DNA of 64,000 nucleotides from Moesziomyces globuligerus. Taxonomy: Eukaryota; Basidiomycota; Ustilaginomycetes; Ustilaginales; Ustilaginaceae. This document shows, one piece after another, positions 17,908 to 28,104 of this stretch. The stretch is taken from positions 2,294,001 through 2,358,000 of the forward strand of contig JARVLF010000015.1 of assembly GCA_030849465.1 (NCBI GenBank), written 5' to 3'. The translations under genes and the position numbers were made by a program. A model generated the notes under the pieces. That model searched no databases, was not told the origin of the DNA, and saw nothing but the letters and a program-made list of their open reading frames with translations. Numbering within the stretch: position 1 is the stretch's first letter; each line of letters opens with the position of its first letter.

Positions 17908-20787
17908 TTAGTGGCCGAAGAGTTCGGTGTTCCAGTCGCCGCGCGACTTTTTGCGCGACGAGCGGCGCACTTTGGTCCGGTCCGGATCGAGTGAGCTCTG
18001 GAAGGTGTGGGCGGGGGGTTGGTGGGTGGCGAGGTTGGTGCGCGGGTTGGTGAGACGGGTCTTTGTGCTCGGAGGCGTGTTCCACTTGTTGGCGTAATTG
18101 AGGCTGATCTGCTTCTGCTGTTTGCGCGTCGGCGTGACTAGGTTGGGCGAGATGAGCCGGTAGGATGCCAATCCGACGTCGATCGAACTGATGCCGTCGT
18201 GCGGCGAGAGATCGTCGTACAGCTCGCGCAGAATCGCATCCGCATCCTCATCGTCAACACCTCGAATCTGCACCGAACCCGGCCCAGCCGAACGACCCGG
18301 GCGCGAGATCTTGGACGGCGCACGAACGGTCAGCTTCTCCATCAGCATCGCATCCGAAGCCGCCTCGGCACCGTCGGTGGATTGGTACAAGAGTGCAGTG
18401 AGCGGGTTGAGCGCACGGATGACCGAGCGCGAGCGCGGTGGATGCGGAAAGAGATCGCCCTGCTTCGACTTGCGTGCGTCTTGGTACGCCTGCTTGCCTG
18501 CTGCTTTGCTGATCGTGAAGCGCTCCACATTGCCCGTGCTACAGCACGCATCAAACGTCACATGCCCGCCCTTCTTGAGCGGCGACTTGATCAGCCTCGG
18601 CCACGCATACGACTCGAGCCGCATCGCCAGCTCCGCCTCGGCCGTTGGCTTAGCCACCCGCACCAACCCGTCTTCACCCTCCTCTCCCTCGCCCACATCC
18701 TCCACAACATCAGAGCGGCTTGACGAGGAGAGGGTGGAAGTGAGGGAGGATCGGACTGAAGCCATGATCGCATCTAGCTGCTCGGGTGTCACCTGCTCGG
18801 CACCCTGCGCGCCGCCGGACTGCAATTCGGCCTTTAGCGCGTCCGGGAGCAGCTTGAGCAGTTCGGCTGTAGCGTGCTCGTCGCTCATCTCCCCGTCGCC
18901 CTGTTCTCCGGGCGCAGTGATGGCCGCATTGACATCCACTTCTTCCAACTGCCGCGGCGCTGCGCCCTTCTTGGCACTGCGGAGCAGCTCGAGGATGCCG
19001 GACTTGGTCGTGCTCGCTTGCTCGACCATCGCCTCGACCCTGCGCTCTGCCTCGGCCTCGGACGTCGCGGTTCTTTGCGCCTCTCTCCTCAGCCCGGGTC
19101 TTGCGCCGCGACGCACGACGACGTACGAGTAACCGACATTCTCCTCTCCTCGATCCGAGTGCTTGGTCCTGCGCAGGAACGTAGGCGTGTGGTAGCGCGC
19201 GGAAAAGCTGCAGACCTCGTTGGCCTTGGCCGGATTGCCCGTCTCGGGCCGGGCGCCGACGGCAGCAGCCACCGACGAGCTGATGGCGAACGGATGCAGC
19301 AGCGGACACGGCTTGTCGTGCGAGCACGGCGCCACCACGTGCGCACCCTCGCCCGCCGCCTGACGCCCGAGCTCCAGCAGCTGCGCTCGCGCAGAGGCGA
19401 CGCTCGCAAAGCCGCGCGGCGTCGCCTGGTCGATGATCACCATCACCTCGGCACCCGAGTTCCACATGGCCTGCACCGCATCGAATCGGTTCGCGTCGTT
19501 GGTCATCAGACTCAGCGCAAATGCAGAGAGCGCTAGCGACCGCCCGCTACCCGCCACCCCGGAGAGCTCTTTGGCAAGCGGCATGGACTGAAACACCTTG
19601 TCCACCGACGCCATCGCCGACTTCGGCCCAGAAAAGTACTCGACCTCCATCTCCTCCTCCTCTCCATCGGCTCCGGTGGCTTCCGCATCGGTGGCTTCCT
19701 GCTCGTAGTACACGACGCCGTCGACCTCGATCGCCTCGCCGTCCTCCTTGAGCTTGACGTCGTGCTCCTCGCGCTTCGCCTCGGCAGGCGAGGCGTTGGA
19801 CGCCGAGCTCTGCGCGACCTTCTTGCCGCTCTTGAGCAGGTTCGGCCGGCGGTCGTAGCCGTGATAGCGCTGCACCGAGGTCGGGCTGCTCGCATCCTCG
19901 TCCTGCCGGAAGATCTGCGCGGCCGCCCACAACCCTTCGCCCGCGGCGCAGTCAAAGTCCAGCACCGTCTCCGGCGTCCACCTCGGCAGCGCCCGATCCA
20001 GCTCTGCCGACGATCCGAGCACGGACACGGAGGATGCGAGGCGCTGGCGGATCTCGGCGAAGACGGCGAGGATGGCCGCGTAGCGATGGGGCGAAACGGT
20101 GGCGAGGTGGAGGAGCGACGAGCGCTTGGGCGGGATGTGCGCCGCCTCGGCCAGGTGCTCCTGCGGATCGGTGAGGTGCGCGAGCTTGAGGTGGTCGGCG
20201 CGCAGAAGCTTGGGATCGTTGGCTGCCGCGATGAGCTGGGAGATCGCCCAGGCGACGTATTCGGGCAGATAGATGGACGAGGTCGAGGTGCCCGCAGGCG
20301 AGGCGTAAGCTAGCGCGATGTTTTCCTCCTCGTCATCTTCCTCGGACGCGCGCACGGGCTTTCCTGAGACCGATTCGAGGGTCGCAGCTGGAGCGTAGGC
20401 GACGTGTCTGCTGGTGCCGAACCGAGCGGCCCGCGAGCGGCGCGCTTGGGAGGAGCTGAGATGCAGATGGCTGCCCGAATCGCCCTTGGACAGCAAAGAT
20501 TGCGAGCGATTCAGGCTGTTCGCTTGCTGGCGTGCGGCATACGAGGGGCCTGCAGGTGGCGGTCCCCCTGCAGCGAGTCGTTCTGAGGCGGTCGCAGAAG
20601 CCTCGGCGGCCTTGGCCAGAGCTTGAGCGCGCGAGGATTGCGCTACTGAGGTGGAAGCCAGGGTGCGATGTGAAAGGGAAGGACGATGCAAGGGCACGCA
20701 GCCATGCTGTTGGTGCAGAAGCGGTGCGTCGGAGACCGTGAGCCTGGCCATGCGGCCGAGCTCGCGAGAGCGCAGCACAGCTTTCAT
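17908..20787 (-). CDS. Mitochondrial ribosome assembly factor Rsm22 / METTL17
   Basis: This 959-residue protein has an Arg/Ser-rich N-terminus with no long acidic stretch in the first ~50 residues, fitting a presequence. The Rsm22 core begins near residue 165 (YLPEYVAWAISQLIAA) and contains the degenerate SAM motif VLDFDCAAGEGLWAA. Conserved cysteines occur at C488 and C494 (CSHDKPCPL), C526 (EVCSFSARYH) and C748-C749 (DACCSTGNVERFT). This arrangement matches the iron-sulfur cluster site described for METTL17. The protein binds the maturing mitochondrial small subunit and is needed for mitochondrial translation. It is longer than yeast Rsm22, mainly from acidic low-complexity insertions around residues 340-400 and 680-720. 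It is divergent from the Ima1-type gene. Confidence 0.88.
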   Translation of the reverse strand: MKAVLRSRELGRMARLTVSDAPLLHQQHGCVPLHRPSLSHRTLASTSVAQSSRAQALAKAAEASATASERLAAGGPPPAGPSYAARQQANSLNRSQSLLSKGDSGSHLHLSSSQARRSRAARFGTSRHVAYAPAATLESVSGKPVRASEEDDEEENIALAYASPAGTSTSSIYLPEYVAWAISQLIAAANDPKLLRADHLKLAHLTDPQEHLAEAAHIPPKRSSLLHLATVSPHRYAAILAVFAEIRQRLASSVSVLGSSAELDRALPRWTPETVLDFDCAAGEGLWAAAQIFRQDEDASSPTSVQRYHGYDRRPNLLKSGKKVAQSSASNASPAEAKREEHDVKLKEDGEAIEVDGVVYYEQEATDAEATGADGEEEEMEVEYFSGPKSAMASVDKVFQSMPLAKELSGVAGSGRSLALSAFALSLMTNDANRFDAVQAMWNSGAEVMVIIDQATPRGFASVASARAQLLELGRQAAGEGAHVVAPCSHDKPCPLLHPFAISSSVAAAVGARPETGNPAKANEVCSFSARYHTPTFLRRTKHSDRGEENVGYSYVVVRRGARPGLRREAQRTATSEAEAERRVEAMVEQASTTKSGILELLRSAKKGAAPRQLEEVDVNAAITAPGEQGDGEMSDEHATAELLKLLPDALKAELQSGGAQGAEQVTPEQLDAIMASVRSSLTSTLSSSSRSDVVEDVGEGEEGEDGLVRVAKPTAEAELAMRLESYAWPRLIKSPLKKGGHVTFDACCSTGNVERFTISKAAGKQAYQDARKSKQGDLFPHPPRSRSVIRALNPLTALLYQSTDGAEAASDAMLMEKLTVRAPSKISRPGRSAGPGSVQIRGVDDEDADAILRELYDDLSPHDGISSIDVGLASYRLISPNLVTPTRKQQKQISLNYANKWNTPPSTKTRLTNPRTNLATHQPPAHTFQSSLDPDRTKVRRSSRKKSRGDWNTELFGH

Positions 20788-21116
20788 CGTTGATGCGTGG
20801 TAGGGCCCAGCGTTGATGGTGGTGGCGGTCGGGGGGATGTCGAGGTGGAGGCTGGAAGAAGTGGGAAAGAAAAAATGTTGCGGAATTCGGGCTTCAATTC
20901 GGCGTCGCTGCGGGCGCAGTCAAAAAGTGAAATGTCCTCCACTCACGACTCTTGTCAGTTGGACCCTGAACGTTCACCTTCCACGCTCCACTTCCATCTC
21001 TACATCCACTTGGGCCTCGGATCGACTTCGCGCAACATCCAACCGCCGACGTGCGTGATCGAGCTGCGATCATGCCTATCTCTTGAACGCGCATCTTTTC
21101 GTCCCTCCACGCCGCC
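20788..21116. promoter_or_regulatory. Short divergent promoter between Rsm22 and Ima1-type genes
   Basis: The 329 bases between two divergent starts must contain both promoters. I see no TATA box. The side next to the Ima1-type gene is C/T-rich and ends in a strong GCCGCCATG start context. Confidence 0.5.
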
Positions 21117-22991
21117 ATGTGGAACGCGTGGCCCTGGTCACGAGGGCGCGCCTCGGGCTATCCTCAACGCGAGTGCTTCTTCTGCCGCACGACGAGCATC
21201 ATCCTACCACCCTACACGCCCGACTCTCCCTCCGGCGACTCAGATTCCAACCTCGCTGGCACAACATCCTTCAATCAGGCGGCTCTTTCGTCGACAGCAC
21301 TGATCTCGACCGGGACACCCACGAATTGGTACTGCTCGAGCTGCCACTGTCAAAATGTCTCGACCAAAGATGGGCAGCCCGTACAGCAGTACACGCGCCC
21401 GATGTGGGACGAAAAGTGGAACCATGATCGCAATCAGCTCCTGAAGCATACGCGGCCACGAGCACCCACCACACCCAAGCGCACCGCCGCACCGCTCGCC
21501 GATGCACGCCATCGTAGCCCCACGCAGGCCAGCACTCCGCCGCAGGGCGGTGACCGCTTCGCCTTCTGCCATACGTGCCAGACGAATCAGGTGCTTACGC
21601 TCAACATGCTCGCCGACTACCTGCCGGATGAAGATGACACCGAGTACAATGAGAAGCTCGCGCAGTTGCCCGAGTACGAGGCATCGATCGCGGCGCGGTA
21701 TCCGGCCGTCTGCGCGCAGTGCGCACCCAAGGTGCAGCAGAGGATCACGGATCGCGACAGATACGCGCGCAGCTGGAGCCTGGGCAAGTGGCTCGAGCTC
21801 AAGAAGAAGGCTAGCACTGCAGATCTCGTCGCAACACCCCAGTCTGGCTCGCCGACACGTGCAAACGCTCCGCAGCAAGCATCCGGAATCGCACGCGGCG
21901 ACTGTGCGCGCAGTCGCCTTGAGCCTGACGATGCTTCGAGTCTGATCAGCGTCGAGACGAGATCCATAGCAGCATGGTCAATGTTCGTGCTGACCAACAG
22001 TGCTGTATGGGGTGGGTACGCGCTGGCGTGGCTGCGACCGGAGCGGATGCTGCGTGGCATCAACGAAAGGTGCGAAACGAGTCGAGGGTGGGTGTGGACG
22101 GCGTTGGTATGCCTGCCGTACGTGCTGCTTCAGTGTGTGCGCATGCAGCCTCTGCAGCGCCCGATCGAGTCTGCTCGCGTCCGCAACATTCGCGTCCAGG
22201 TGGACGGACTCGGGATGTGGCACGCGACGCAGGCCATGGTCGTGGTTTTGCGCCTGGGCCTCCTCGCCCTCGTCGCCTGGCGGCTCATCGACGCCGACTC
22301 GCTCGTTGCGACGATGCAGAACTTTGCTGCTGCTGCGGACCGCGGTCCCGCGAAGTTGGTGCGGGATGCGGCAGTCTCGCTGCTCGTCACCGAGGTCGGG
22401 CTCAACCTGTTTGCGGCTTGCAGGCTGAGCGTACGGCCGCCGCGTCCGCTACAGCTCGTATCGCGCCCGGTGCTTGCTCCCGACCATCTCACAAGGCCGA
22501 TGCATACGGACCCGCTGTTGACGAGCCTGAGCCTTGAAGACCGCCCTGCATTCGGCTCTGCCAGTCCTACGCTGATCAATGGGGCAACAGAGGGTGTATT
22601 TGGCCTGCCACGTCACGGCGTCGCCGAGGTGCCGGCGATGCAGCGCGATGCGGATGGCGATGCGGTGATGGAAGAAGCCGAAGTGTACAGTGCGCGTCGG
22701 CGAATGTCGCACTCTTCGGACGAGGAGATGGATCCAATGCCGCGTCCATCGTGCAGTGCACCCTGGGCCAAGGCAACACCTGCAGGGATGCGGGCGAGAG
22801 CTGCGGGCTCGGGCGGCTACAGCGACTTTGAGCTCGGACCGCAACGCTTCTGGGAGCCGCAGAATCCGACAGGTCTGGAGGACGTGTTTGGCCGAGCCGT
22901 CTCGCTGAACGAGCCCGCGGAACCGAGCAACGGAGAGCAGCAAGGGCTCAATGGATCAGCCAGGTGGAGCAAGTGGTTGGGCTTCTCATGA
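21117..22991 (+). CDS. Ima1/Samp1-type inner nuclear membrane protein
   Basis: The 624-residue protein has an N-terminal zinc-binding domain with cysteine pairs C20/C23, C73/C76, C151/C154 and C199/C202, and WYCSSCHCQN at 72-80. This is the Ima1 N-terminal domain found in fission yeast Ima1 and animal TMEM201/Samp1. About four hydrophobic segments follow between residues 280 and 440 (for example GWVWTALVCLPYVLL and VVVLRLGLLALVAWRLI). The rest is a polar, Ser-rich tail. Family members sit in the inner nuclear membrane and couple nuclear envelope, chromatin and cytoskeleton. The GCCGCCATG context supports the start. It is intron-free. Confidence 0.85.
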   Translation: MWNAWPWSRGRASGYPQRECFFCRTTSIILPPYTPDSPSGDSDSNLAGTTSFNQAALSSTALISTGTPTNWYCSSCHCQNVSTKDGQPVQQYTRPMWDEKWNHDRNQLLKHTRPRAPTTPKRTAAPLADARHRSPTQASTPPQGGDRFAFCHTCQTNQVLTLNMLADYLPDEDDTEYNEKLAQLPEYEASIAARYPAVCAQCAPKVQQRITDRDRYARSWSLGKWLELKKKASTADLVATPQSGSPTRANAPQQASGIARGDCARSRLEPDDASSLISVETRSIAAWSMFVLTNSAVWGGYALAWLRPERMLRGINERCETSRGWVWTALVCLPYVLLQCVRMQPLQRPIESARVRNIRVQVDGLGMWHATQAMVVVLRLGLLALVAWRLIDADSLVATMQNFAAAADRGPAKLVRDAAVSLLVTEVGLNLFAACRLSVRPPRPLQLVSRPVLAPDHLTRPMHTDPLLTSLSLEDRPAFGSASPTLINGATEGVFGLPRHGVAEVPAMQRDADGDAVMEEAEVYSARRRMSHSSDEEMDPMPRPSCSAPWAKATPAGMRARAAGSGGYSDFELGPQRFWEPQNPTGLEDVFGRAVSLNEPAEPSNGEQQGLNGSARWSKWLGFS

Positions 22992-23676
22992 CATTGCCGA
23001 CGCAACGAAGGGCAGCCCCGTGTAGGCGCGTAGCAATCTCACACATGGTCGCACTTTTCGAGATGGTGTGAGATCGAGACGAGTCGAGTGGAGGTGTGCT
23101 TTCGGCTTTAGCGAGGTCAAGGCTCGGGTGCGGCGGGATTTTTTTCAAGCGGATCCGTTCGGAAAGTCACGGATCGATGCCGCACTTGGTTAAGATCAGG
23201 CTTGGAAAAAAGTGCATCGCAGAACGCCGGGAGTTCCGACCCCAACCCACGACGCACAGTAACACATCAGAGCACAGCAGAGCACAGCACAGGACAGTGA
23301 CGATGCGAGAGTGAGGTGAGATGAGCATCGTGCAGCATTGCCTGTCGATGCCGCTGCTTTGCACGCCTGACGCTGGCATGGCCTTAGTTGCGTCGGGAAC
23401 GAGCCGATGTCGTAGATGAGCTTGATGAGCATCCTGACAGCCGTGTGTGTGAATGGCAGGCTGCCGCGGATCAAAGGGGCGAGAGTGCATCGGAAGATGC
23501 GGAGAGTTTGGGCCCGAGTTGCGAGTCCGAGTGTGGCATGACGGCACCTTGGTCGGCACTCGATTCTTCCAGTCCTCCTCTCTCTCCACCCACATCCTCC
23601 TCCTCATCCTCATCCTCCACTCTCCATCATCCTCATCCCGCAGCTTGCCAGCTAGCTCTGCACATCTTCGTCCAAA
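22992..23676. promoter_or_regulatory. Upstream region of the fumarase gene
   Basis: These 685 bases follow the Ima1-type gene and precede fumarase exon 1. The last 120 bases are rich in CTC and TCC, typical of a leader. There is no gene I can support. Confidence 0.45.
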
Positions 23677-24859
23677 ATGGTTGCTCGTTCGGTCGCCCTT
23701 CGATCCCTCCGGGTAAGTATCGCTCCCACCGCCTCCACGCAGCAGCAGTCCAGCAAAGCCAGCAGCAGCAGCGCCCCAACATCCAGCACGTCTGCAGCAA
23801 GCACCGCCAGCAGCAGGCGCTGCAAAATCCAAGAGCCCAAGCGAGAGCACCGAAATTGCATTTCTTTTTCCAACTCGAGAGCGCGCTGCGCTGCACTTGG
23901 CGACCTAGAATGGCTGCTCCAACGCGTGTGGTGCTCCACCTCGCCCGGCCTACGCCTCGTCCAGCCCGTGATCATCGCACGTGCATGCTAGGGTCGTTCA
24001 ATGCCATCCGATGTGGCATCCTCGTCTTTGGGACGAGGGTCAACGGACCCTGAATGGCAGCAGAGCTCCTCCATCGGAAAGATGCGGGGTTGCATGAACT
24101 CGCACTGCCGTCTGTTCCGCGTTGCACAAAGCGGCGGCTGGATCCGGTCCATGCCCCTTGCTCCCCTTCGCTTGTGCACGGCCCATATAGGCGCGCTTTC
24201 CAACAAGTTGGCCCGTCCGCTGCCGCTCTGCTTTCTTCCCTCCCTGTCATTCTCGACGTTGCTGCCTCGCTTCACCACCATCATCCGTCGGTAGACACAT
24301 CCTCGCTGACACTCCACCTCCTCCGCTCCGCTCTTCGACCCTACCCAACCTCCAGGGATCTGCCCGAGTCGCTCCGCGTCTCGCTGTTGCCTCTACCTCT
24401 CCCGCCTTTGCCCGCAGCTTCGCCTCCACCGCCTTGGCCATGTCGCAGGGCAAGTTCCGTCAGGAGAAGGACACCTTCGGCCCTCTCCAGGTGCCCGCCG
24501 ACCGCTACTGGGGTGCCCAGACCCAGCGCTCGCTCCAGAACTTTGACATTGGCGGACCCCAGGAGCGCATGCCCGAGCCTCTCATCGAGGCGTTTGCCGT
24601 GCTCAAGAAGGCCGCTGCGACGGTCAACAAGCAGTTCGGTCTGGACGCCAAGGTCGCCGATGCCATCTGCCAGGCTGCCGACGAGGTCATCGCCGGCAAG
24701 CTCCACAGCCACTTCCCGCTCGTCGTCTTCCAGACCGGCTCGGGCACGCAGACCAACATGAACGTCAACGAGGTGATCAGCAACCGCGCCATCGAGATCC
24801 TCGGCGGCGAGCTCGGCTCCAAGACGCCCGTGCACCCCAACGACCACGTCAACATGAGC

Positions 24860-24892
<33 letters not shown>

Positions 24893-25858
24893 CACGTCGC
24901 CTCGGTCACCCAGATCACCAACTCGCTCCTCCCCGCGCTCGAGGAGCTCCGCGCCGCGCTCGACAAGAAGCGCGCCGAGTTTGACGACATCATCAAGATC
25001 GGCCGCACCCATCTCCAGGACGCGACGCCGCTCACGCTCGGTCAGGAGTTTAGCGGCTACGTCAAGCAGGTGGCCAACGGCATCGAGCGCGTCAAGGCGG
25101 TCATCCCGCGCCTCAGCCAGCTCGCCCAGGGCGGCACCGCCGTCGGCACGGGCCTCAACACGTACATCGGCTTTGACAAGAAGGTGGCCGCCGAGATCTC
25201 GAACATCACCGGCCTCGCCTTTGAGACGGCCGAGAACAAGTTTGAGGCGCTCGCCGCGCACGACGCCATTGTCGAGGCGAGCGGCGCGCTCAACACGGTC
25301 GCCGTCTCGCTCATGAAGATCGCCAACGACATCCGCTACCTCGGCTCGGGACCGCGGTGCGGTCTGGGCGAGCTGAGTCTGCCGGAGAACGAGCCGGGTT
25401 CGTCGATCATGCCGGGCAAGGTGAATCCGACGCAGTGCGAGGCGCTGACCATGGTCGCGGCGCAGGTGATGGGCAACAACACCACCATCTCGGTCGCCGG
25501 CTCGTACGGCCAGTTTGAGCTCAACGTCTTCAAGCCCGTGCTGGTCAAGAACCTGCTCCAGTCGATCCGTCTGCTCGCCGACGGCGCTCGCTCCTTCACC
25601 AAGAACTGCGTCGTGGGCATCGAGGCCAACCGCGACACGATCAACAAGATCCTCAACGAATCCCTCATGCTCGCCACCATCCTCAACTCCCACCTCGGCT
25701 ACGACAACGTCGCCGCCGCAGCCAAAAAGGCGCACAAGGAGGGCACCAAGCTCGTCGACGCCACCGTCGCCCTCGGCTTCATGTCCGAGGACGAGTTCAA
25801 GAAGATCGTCCGCCCCGAATTCATGCTCGGCCCCACCGAGTACAAGCCCAAGAACTAG
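23677..25858 (+). CDS. Fumarase (class II fumarate hydratase), mitochondrial form with internal cytosolic start
   Basis: Exon 1 (23677-23712) encodes only 12 residues ([12 protein letters not shown]). A 643-base intron (GTAAGT, CTGAC, CAG) leads to exon 2 (24356-25858). The 512-residue product has a ~40-residue Ala/Arg/Ser presequence and then the full fumarase fold, including [11 protein letters not shown] and the signature [15 protein letters not shown] from residue 360. It interconverts fumarate and L-malate in the TCA cycle. The ATG at 24440 in exon 2 opens the mature enzyme exactly, so translation from there would give a cytosolic form. Fungal fumarase is known to work in both compartments (TCA cycle; cytosol and DNA-damage response). 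Length and motifs match the family throughout. Confidence 0.95.
23713..24355 (+). other. Long intron of the fumarase gene
   Basis: At 643 bases this intron is several times longer than the others placed here (68-203 bases). It has a GTAAGT donor, a CTGAC motif near 24304 and a CAG acceptor. Because the mature enzyme starts just after it, the intron is well placed to hold a second promoter for a cytosolic mRNA. A short TATA-like run (ATATAG near 24185) is present but weak. Confidence 0.7.
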
Positions 25859-26008
25859 ATCACCCCGGATCCGTACGCTTGACAGTCCGTGTCCTCCCTG
25901 GCTAATGTAGATGTGCCGTTTTTTTGTTTCTCTTTGATAGAGTTTTCGAGATGCGTCTAGAGTGATGGGTGTGGTACAAGTACAGATGCGCTGAGTTGGC
26001 TGGAGGCC

Positions 26009-26023
26009 GGGGGGGGGGGGGGG
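26009..26023 (+). repeat. Run of 15 G touching the MTG1 stop codon
   Basis: Fifteen consecutive G lie directly beside the stop codon of the minus-strand MTG1 gene, forming a C run at the start of its 3' untranslated region. Such runs are prone to slippage and sequencing error, but it lies outside the coding frame. Confidence 0.9.
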
Positions 26024-27778
26024 TTATTTTTTCTTCTTGGTGTGCGGGTGGCGGGATTTGCCTACGGCGATGCCTTTGGCCATGAGCTTGTGTTTGCGCT
26101 GAAGGACCTCTTGTTTCTTGGAACGCTTCTTGGCCTGGGTTTTGCTCTCTGCGTCTGCGTCTGGTTCGCCGAGCTTCGAGCCAGGGAGGGGATTGAGGGA
26201 TGAGTCGGTCATGATGCCGGGGTTGACCAAAAGGCCGGAGCGGAGGAAGTCGTGCACGCGCGCCTTGATCGTCGATGCATCCGTCGTATTCAGATCGAGC
26301 TCGGTATTGGCCTCGAGCTTACCGAGCCGCCAGTGCTGTAGCATAAAGTGGGCGGCCGCGTCCAGATCGCGTACATTGCCCTTGCGTAGCGATCCGGGCG
26401 CCTTGCCCGCCACATGCCACAGCAGCTCGCCAATCGAATTGGTTCGCCCCCGTCCATCGTCGCACGTCGCAAGATACTCGTCCTCCGACAACGGCAGGTT
26501 GCACACATAGCTCGGCACCTTACCCTCCTCCAGAGGCCGAAGGTTCAATCGATACAGCAGATAGTCGGCCAGCAGCTGCACGTCGAAGAGCGAGTCCTTG
26601 ATGCCAGCGGTGATGGCGAGCTTGATGCCGCGTTCTGCGCCCGACGCCCCATGGCCCAGGAAGGGGACCATGACACCGGGCGTGTCGTACACGTAGATCG
26701 GTACATCGCGCCGCGCCTTCTTCTCCCCCTCCCCACCCTCCCCTCCGGCCGAGTCGGCGTCGCTGCCCGAGAGCACGAACGAACCCTCTCCGACGGCATC
26801 TTGGTCGTCCTGCGCTGCGAGCTCACGACGCGACGGCCGCCTGGATGGCGCAGGTGGTTCGGGCGTGGGCTTTGTCGGGCCGGCTTTACTGATCCTCACC
26901 GTGCCGGTGAGCTTGCGGGTGTGTCCTGGATGCGGGGCTGTGCTGGCCGCCTTCCCCTTGCCCGTGCCCACCCTTCGCAGGGCGTTGAGCAGACTACTCT
27001 TGCCGACATTGGGCATGCCGAGGATAAGCAGCCTGACGCCCTCTTCCGGTGTCGGTGTGTGTCTGAATGCGCCGGATAGACCCTTCTTGGCCCTGCGCTG
27101 CGCCTTTTCCGACACCTCCCTCGGCGGCGTGTTGACCTTGTCGTCGCTGTCGATCTTTCTCGCCTGCTTCTGCACCCAGTGCAGCACCTTTTTGACGTCG
27201 GCATCGACGCGCGAGTCGACAAAGATGACATGCTGGTGCGGATCCTCCTGGCGCAATGCCTCGGTGATGGCTTGCTCGACGGTGGGATCGATGAGGTCGC
27301 GCTTGAGGTAGACGATCAGCCGCCGTGTGCGCCACGTGGAAACATCCGCTGCGTCCTCGTCGAGACCGTCGTTGGCCGTCGGCGCTTTCCGGAGCATCTT
27401 TTCGAACACCGGATTGATCGAGGTGAGTGGCAGACGAGCATCCCGCGCCTCGATGACTAGAGGAGGTGGATAGCGTGCGAGAAGGTACGGCATCGATCGG
27501 ATCGCGCGTGCCATGTGGCCCGCATACCAGGATGGCGTCGTGGACGGTAGTGCAAACTGCTCCCTGGCTACAAAGGTATCCGGCCTCGCAGGCTGGACCG
27601 TCTCGTTCGTTCGTTCTTCGGGCGTGCTCGACGGCCCCGAGGCCGTCGATGACCAAGACCGCAATGGCGTATGCCGCAACGCTGCGGAAGGTATAGATGC
27701 CGCAATCGGTAAGCGGGAAGCGAGCGACGGAAGCAAGCTGCTTGCCGCCCGCGACGTGCGCAGCATGGACCGTAGCAT
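26024..27778 (-). CDS. Mitochondrial ribosome-assembly GTPase MTG1 (circularly permuted)
   Basis: Starting at the ATG at 27778 gives 584 residues with a textbook presequence (MLRSMLRTSRAASSLLPSLA). The frame is open further upstream but the extra residues there are not presequence-like. The GTPase motifs come in permuted order: a G4-like LKRDL early, then G1 GMPNVGKSS (254-262), a G2 region PHPGHTRKLTG, and G3 DTPG at 365. This order defines the YlqF/MTG1 family, which matures the mitochondrial large subunit. Two oddities: the usual NKxD of G4 reads LKRD, and about 60 acidic/Ser-rich residues are inserted between G2 and G3. The protein is longer than typical MTG1 (~350-400 residues). Confidence 0.88.
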   Translation of the reverse strand: MLRSMLRTSRAASSLLPSLASRLPIAASIPSAALRHTPLRSWSSTASGPSSTPEERTNETVQPARPDTFVAREQFALPSTTPSWYAGHMARAIRSMPYLLARYPPPLVIEARDARLPLTSINPVFEKMLRKAPTANDGLDEDAADVSTWRTRRLIVYLKRDLIDPTVEQAITEALRQEDPHQHVIFVDSRVDADVKKVLHWVQKQARKIDSDDKVNTPPREVSEKAQRRAKKGLSGAFRHTPTPEEGVRLLILGMPNVGKSSLLNALRRVGTGKGKAASTAPHPGHTRKLTGTVRISKAGPTKPTPEPPAPSRRPSRRELAAQDDQDAVGEGSFVLSGSDADSAGGEGGEGEKKARRDVPIYVYDTPGVMVPFLGHGASGAERGIKLAITAGIKDSLFDVQLLADYLLYRLNLRPLEEGKVPSYVCNLPLSEDEYLATCDDGRGRTNSIGELLWHVAGKAPGSLRKGNVRDLDAAAHFMLQHWRLGKLEANTELDLNTTDASTIKARVHDFLRSGLLVNPGIMTDSSLNPLPGSKLGEPDADAESKTQAKKRSKKQEVLQRKHKLMAKGIAVGKSRHPHTKKKK

Positions 27779-28104
27779 CACCAAAGATGCTGCGCCTCCA
27801 GTATGATGGCGGACCGGACGGAGACCCTTCGATGCAAGCATTCTTCCCATGAACCCTGAAATCCTTCGCCGCCAAGTTTTTCGCCACGCCTCCACACGAC
27901 TTTCTTTCTCACCAAAAACAAAAGGCGCTCCCAAAAAAGGCACAAGAAAATCGAGCCACGAAACACACTCTCAATCACACGGACAGCTTGCCCTTGTTTC
28001 CACTGCAAGCATCGCACAGCCGATCCCTGGACAAGCTGGACAGGTGACTCTATGTATCATATTGACAGTACAAGACCAAACACTGGTGGCACGAACGTAT
28101 CGGC
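27779..28104. other. Short region between MTG1 and carnitine acetyltransferase
   Basis: These 326 bases hold the upstream region of MTG1 and the 3' region of the acetyltransferase, both on the minus strand. No further gene or clear element is seen. Confidence 0.45.

Noticed and set aside
24341..25735. 464-codon minus-strand frame opposite fumarase
   Set aside because: It is a shadow of the fumarase coding strand; the fumarase motifs are decisive.
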